Source: Bacteroidetes bacterium UBA2234 (lineage in GTDB: Bacteria; Bacteroidota; Bacteroidia; NS11-12g; UBA955). Taken from it: a stretch of DNA of 11,181 nucleotides. Shown here one piece after another: positions 7,822 to 11,181 of the stretch. Below the pieces are notes generated by a model. That model saw only the letters and a program-made list of their open reading frames with translations, was not told where the DNA came from and made no database searches. Each line of letters begins with the position of its first letter. Within the stretch, counting starts at the first letter, position 1. Both the position numbers and the translations under genes were made by a program. The stretch covers positions 1 to 11,181 of the forward strand of contig DDYM01000057.1 of the NCBI GenBank assembly GCA_002347985.1, given 5' to 3'.

Positions 7822-10053
7822 TTATTCTCCAAGTCCGGGAATATTTGCTGGCGGTCGGTGGTCGTCACCCATCGATCTCTTGCTACAGTCCAGTATACTT
7901 TGGTCAAATCCATCCGGCATATCCAGTGCATCTGACGAAATACCCGTGGATTTGTCGTCCAGTGCGGCCTTGATAAAATAAGCGAAAATGGGTAAACTCA
8001 TATTTGCGCCTTGACCAATGAGGGTGCCTCGAATTCTCACAGTTGGATCATCGGCGCCTACCCAAGTTGCACACACCAAATTCTTTGTAAGCCCCATAAA
8101 CCAACCGTCTGCAGAACCCTGCGTAGTTCCTGTTTTGCCCGCAATATGTCCTTCTACAGCGTATTTGCCACCGCGTATTCTGCTGCCGGTACCGCCGTTT
8201 ACAACATTCTCTAGCATGCGGAACATCATATAGGCCTTTTCAGCGCTTAATACTTGGTCTGTTTTGGGTTGACTGAAATCCTCCAGGATATTGCCATTTT
8301 TATCTTCGATACGCAATAAGAACGTAGGTTCTACCCAAAGTCCATTGTTGGCAAATGCGGAATAAGCACTGGCCATCTCGAAAGGGGAGAGTTCCATTGT
8401 ACCCAAACATATGGATGGGACTTTTGGAATTCGGTTGGCTTCTATGCCAACGCGTTCAGCAAATTTGACGACAATCTCTGGTGCATCATCGCCTAGGCTT
8501 TTCATCACCTGCGCGGTGATTAAGTTGTCCGACAAAGCCAAACCTTTGGTCATTGTCCAAACACCGCCCGATTTTCCATCGGCATTGCGAGGACTCCATT
8601 CTTGGCCACCTGAGAAAAATGTGGTGCGCTCCCTGGGGAATTCGGTGCATGGCGTCATTTGGTTGATATCGATCGCGGTCGCGTAAACAATGGGTTTGAA
8701 TGTTGAGCCCACTTGACGGCGAGCACGACGGTTCACGTGGTCGTACTTAAAATGTTTGTGGTTGATTCCGCCCACCCAAGCCTTGACATGTCCTGATTCT
8801 GGTTGAACGGCGATAAATCCCGCCATGAGTATTTTTTTGATGTAGGCCATACTGTCGTAGGGCGACATCATTGTGTCAACATCTCCATGCCAAGAGAAGA
8901 CGGTCATTTTGATGGGTTTTTTTAGTTCCTGGATGATTTTAGCTGAATCATCGCCCATTTCCTCGGCCAAGCCTTTGTAACGTTCTGTGCGTTTCAGGGC
9001 GCTTTCGATGAACCCAGGAATGACGGCACGTGTGGTGACGTAGCGCCAGGGTTTTTCGGATCCCCAACTTTTTGTGAACTGAGACTGCAATTCAGGCATG
9101 TGCTTCTGAACCGCTTTCTCCGCATATTGTTGTAATTTGGGATTTAGGGTGGTGTAAATCTTCAATCCGCTGCGGTAAAGGTCGATTCCTTTTTCCTTGC
9201 ACCAAGGCTTGAGGTATTCGCCCAAATAGTATTTGAAGTATTGGGCCATGCCATCCATTTCGGCGCTGCGATAATTGATTTTTATGGGTTTGGCTTTGAG
9301 CAGCGCTAAGCTATCGTCGCTCAAGAAATTGTATTTGTTCATTTGTTCCAAAACGGTGTTGCGCCTCGACAGAGATTTGTCTGGGTTGAACTTCGGATTG
9401 TAACGATGGTTCGCCTTCAGCATTCCAATCAGGACTGCGGCTTCTTCGATTTGAAGATTTTTAGGGCTTTTGTTGAAAAACTCTTTGGATGCAGATTCAA
9501 TTCCAAACGATATCCCAGAAAAGGGGACGGTATTGAGGTACATCGTAATGATTTCATTTTTGGTGTAACGACGTTCCAGCTCCACCGCGATCACCCATTC
9601 TTTGAATTTCTGCATGATCATGCCGATTTTGGTGGACGGCTTTTGAAAGCGATAAAAGAGGTTTTCTGACAACTGCTGTGTAAGTGTAGAGGCACCGCCG
9701 TCTTGTCCGAGGGCCACAACCGCGCGGATGGTGCCACGAATATCGATGCCAGAATGTGATCTAAATCTTACATCCTCGGTGGCTTCAAGGGCATTGAAAA
9801 CGCAAGGGGCAATGTCTTTGTGTGCGGTATTGATCCTGTTTTCGAGGTAAAAACTACCAATCAAGGTCCCGTCATCGCCCAAAATTTCTGAGCTTAAAGC
9901 GTTTTTTGGATTTTCTAGGTCCTCCACATCGGGCATTTCACCGAAGAGTCCAAAACTGACCAAAATAAATAGAAGAAAAACGGCGATGGTTCCACCAATG
10001 AGGAATTGCCAAAAGCGTTTGATGAGTGTGAATTTAAACCCTGGAGCAGCCAT
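7822..10053 (-). CDS. Penicillin-binding protein 1A (bifunctional peptidoglycan glycosyltransferase/transpeptidase)
   Basis: This class A PBP polymerises and cross-links lipid II-derived peptidoglycan at the outer face of the cytoplasmic membrane. It has 743 residues. A short basic cytoplasmic tail is followed by a transmembrane helix at about 14-36. The GT51 domain (about 55-240) has catalytic E93 in ATEDVRFRSHSGID and the GGASTLTQQLSENLF motif at 119-133, with a conserved RRYTKNEIITMYLN segment at 161-174. The transpeptidase domain (about 410-700) has S450-T-F-K453 (nucleophile motif SxxK), S508-D-N510 and K640-T-G642. All catalytic motifs are intact. It lies 32 bases after the porW/sprE stop on the same strand, which suggests co-transcription. 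No terminator is visible before rpmE2, 57 bases downstream. Products of this kind are named PBP1A, mrcA or ponA in different genomes. Confidence 0.97.
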   Translation of the reverse strand: MAAPGFKFTLIKRFWQFLIGGTIAVFLLFILVSFGLFGEMPDVEDLENPKNALSSEILGDDGTLIGSFYLENRINTAHKDIAPCVFNALEATEDVRFRSHSGIDIRGTIRAVVALGQDGGASTLTQQLSENLFYRFQKPSTKIGMIMQKFKEWVIAVELERRYTKNEIITMYLNTVPFSGISFGIESASKEFFNKSPKNLQIEEAAVLIGMLKANHRYNPKFNPDKSLSRRNTVLEQMNKYNFLSDDSLALLKAKPIKINYRSAEMDGMAQYFKYYLGEYLKPWCKEKGIDLYRSGLKIYTTLNPKLQQYAEKAVQKHMPELQSQFTKSWGSEKPWRYVTTRAVIPGFIESALKRTERYKGLAEEMGDDSAKIIQELKKPIKMTVFSWHGDVDTMMSPYDSMAYIKKILMAGFIAVQPESGHVKAWVGGINHKHFKYDHVNRRARRQVGSTFKPIVYATAIDINQMTPCTEFPRERTTFFSGGQEWSPRNADGKSGGVWTMTKGLALSDNLITAQVMKSLGDDAPEIVVKFAERVGIEANRIPKVPSICLGTMELSPFEMASAYSAFANNGLWVEPTFLLRIEDKNGNILEDFSQPKTDQVLSAEKAYMMFRMLENVVNGGTGSRIRGGKYAVEGHIAGKTGTTQGSADGWFMGLTKNLVCATWVGADDPTVRIRGTLIGQGANMSLPIFAYFIKAALDDKSTGISSDALDMPDGFDQSILDCSKRSMGDDHRPPANIPGLGE

Positions 10054-10085
10054 GAATCAATTGCGAATATACGCAGAATTCGGCC

Positions 10086-11181
10086 TTATTGTTTCGCGGC
10101 GAACTGACGATATCCGTTTAAATCCATGGATCTGGATAGTTCAACGAAATTGGCTTCGGTAATCGTAAGGGCATTGTATTCGAAGAGGCCTTTTGCGGCG
10201 AAATCGGCGGTGGCTTTATTGATAAAAGCGGCGTAATCTTTACTTGCCGAGGGTGCGCTAAATTGGGAAATGTGAATAACGTAGTTGCTACCGATGAGTA
10301 GGGGTGAGGCGATGTTCAATTTCTCAAATGAAAACTGTTTTTTATTGAAGTCGCTTATGGTAGCGCGAATCATATTTGCATTGGTTCCTTTTGCAAACAC
10401 GAAAATGATATCTAGGGGTTCGTTTGGCGATGCGATTTTGAATTTGGCGCCGGAATTTGTTGCGTTGGAAGCGGTGTTGCCTGCGGTTACCTCGGATTCG
10501 AGTTTGAGGCGTTGTTGGGCCTCAATGATATCCCGAGCCCTTAGGGATATGTCGCTTGATGGATAATCCAAAACAACCTGTTCTAGCAAAGAAATTCCCT
10601 TGGTGATATCGCCTTTTTTGATGAAACACAGTGCTTGTAAGTAATCGAATTTGGATTGAATGTAGTTGCCGGCAAAATTTCTGTCGGACGACTGTTTGAT
10701 GGCAATTGCTTCGTTGTAATCGCCTTTTGTATAGGCTGTTACCATGATTTCGAACAAGCTGTCAATGGCTTGGTTTCCTGATGCGTTTTGGGCAAGGTCG
10801 CTCAGGGTTCCGCCTGTTTCAAGCATACGGACGTAAACACTTTTCGGATACTTGGTATACAACTGGGCTTTCCATTCGTCGGCCTGCGAATAATCTCCCG
10901 ATTGCTTATTCAACTTTACCAATTCGTATAGGGCTTGGGGCGTGTTTTCTGAATTTGGGAATCTACGAACGAGTTCGGTGTATAATCGGATTGCCTCTGG
11001 GTATTCTATCAATCGATCTTGGTAAATTTTCGCGGCTTCAAACAGTGATTGAGCCACAGCGCTTTGATTTCTGTTTTGCGCTTCACTGGTGAGCGGCAAA
11101 TCGGCGTAGTACTTTTTCTCATTGGCCGATATGTTGCTCGGAATCGATGTGGTGTCGATTGAGGGTTTGTCTTTTTTGCTG
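10086..11181 (-). CDS. porW: PorW/SprE-type type IX secretion/gliding lipoprotein, C-terminal fragment
   Basis: The frame is open to the right edge, so only the last 364 residues are seen and the lipoprotein signal lies outside. The fragment carries the block KKYYADLPLTSEAQNRN, then a helical tetratricopeptide-like region: SLFEAAKIYQDRLIEYPEAI, then LYTELVRRFPNSEN, then ALYELVKLNKQSGDYSQA. Further helical repeats follow to about residue 230. It ends in a domain of about 110 residues beginning DIIFVFAKGTNANMIRATIS. I recall this order from PorW/SprE, an outer-membrane lipoprotein of the type IX secretion and gliding machinery that links to the PorKLMN ring system. No ATG lies near the right edge; a TTG at 11099 is not a convincing start. 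The match is from memory of the family, and a generic TPR lipoprotein is the alternative. Confidence 0.72.
   Translation of the reverse strand, partial: SKKDKPSIDTTSIPSNISANEKKYYADLPLTSEAQNRNQSAVAQSLFEAAKIYQDRLIEYPEAIRLYTELVRRFPNSENTPQALYELVKLNKQSGDYSQADEWKAQLYTKYPKSVYVRMLETGGTLSDLAQNASGNQAIDSLFEIMVTAYTKGDYNEAIAIKQSSDRNFAGNYIQSKFDYLQALCFIKKGDITKGISLLEQVVLDYPSSDISLRARDIIEAQQRLKLESEVTAGNTASNATNSGAKFKIASPNEPLDIIFVFAKGTNANMIRATISDFNKKQFSFEKLNIASPLLIGSNYVIHISQFSAPSASKDYAAFINKATADFAAKGLFEYNALTITEANFVELSRSMDLNGYRQFAAKQ

Noticed and set aside
7603..7935. A 110-codon plus-strand frame across the L31/PBP1A junction
   Set aside because: It is antisense to two conserved genes and the rpmE2 promoter. Its composition looks like an out-of-frame reading.
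9343..9669. A 108-codon plus-strand frame
   Set aside because: It is a mirror of the conserved GT51 region of the penicillin-binding protein.
10781..11092. A 103-codon plus-strand frame near the right edge
   Set aside because: It is antisense to the TPR region of the PorW/SprE-type gene and has no family features.

Overview
The window looks like a chromosomal segment of a member of the Bacteroidota (Flavobacteriales-like, although the family cannot be fixed from this sequence). Four things point there. First, the C-terminal part of a PorW/SprE-type gliding/type IX secretion lipoprotein. Second, the alternative GlmU-related protein found in Bacteroidetes, next to a type B (zinc-free) ribosomal protein L31. 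Third, a short-form arginine-decarboxylase-like enzyme. Fourth, several good matches to the Bacteroidetes -7 promoter box TAnnTTTG, with no obvious Shine-Dalgarno sequences.

Layout, left to right. Positions 1-217 hold an ambiguous minus-strand reading frame that runs off the left edge in GC-richer DNA, followed by an AT-rich gene-free stretch up to 447. Positions 448-1290 hold a two-gene minus-strand unit: a VF530-family small protein, then a YdeI/DUF1801-type protein. Positions 1296-1336 are a strong terminator for katG (1357-3576, minus). Positions 3671-5068 encode a fold-III PLP decarboxylase (minus), divergent from mdh (5217-6140, plus). Their shared intergenic region carries a near-perfect tandem 17-mer. 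A bidirectional terminator (6180-6209) separates mdh from the convergent minus-strand block: GlmU-related protein (6235-7437), terminator, rpmE2 (7516-7764), penicillin-binding protein 1A (7822-10053) and the 3' part of porW/sprE (10086 to the right edge).

Functionally the right half is a cell-envelope and growth block: outer-membrane secretion/motility lipoprotein, peptidoglycan polymerase, amino-sugar-nucleotide enzyme, and a ribosomal protein. The left half is metabolic and stress-related: catalase-peroxidase, polyamine precursor synthesis, and the TCA-cycle malate dehydrogenase. All complete large genes are intact and of normal length, with their catalytic residues present. I see no rRNA, tRNA, CRISPR array, insertion sequence or defence system. 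I did not find a convincing new multi-gene system. The points worth a second look are small-scale: the tandem 17-mer between the divergent promoters, two places where a terminator and the next gene's promoter signals are interleaved, and the odd DNA at the left edge.
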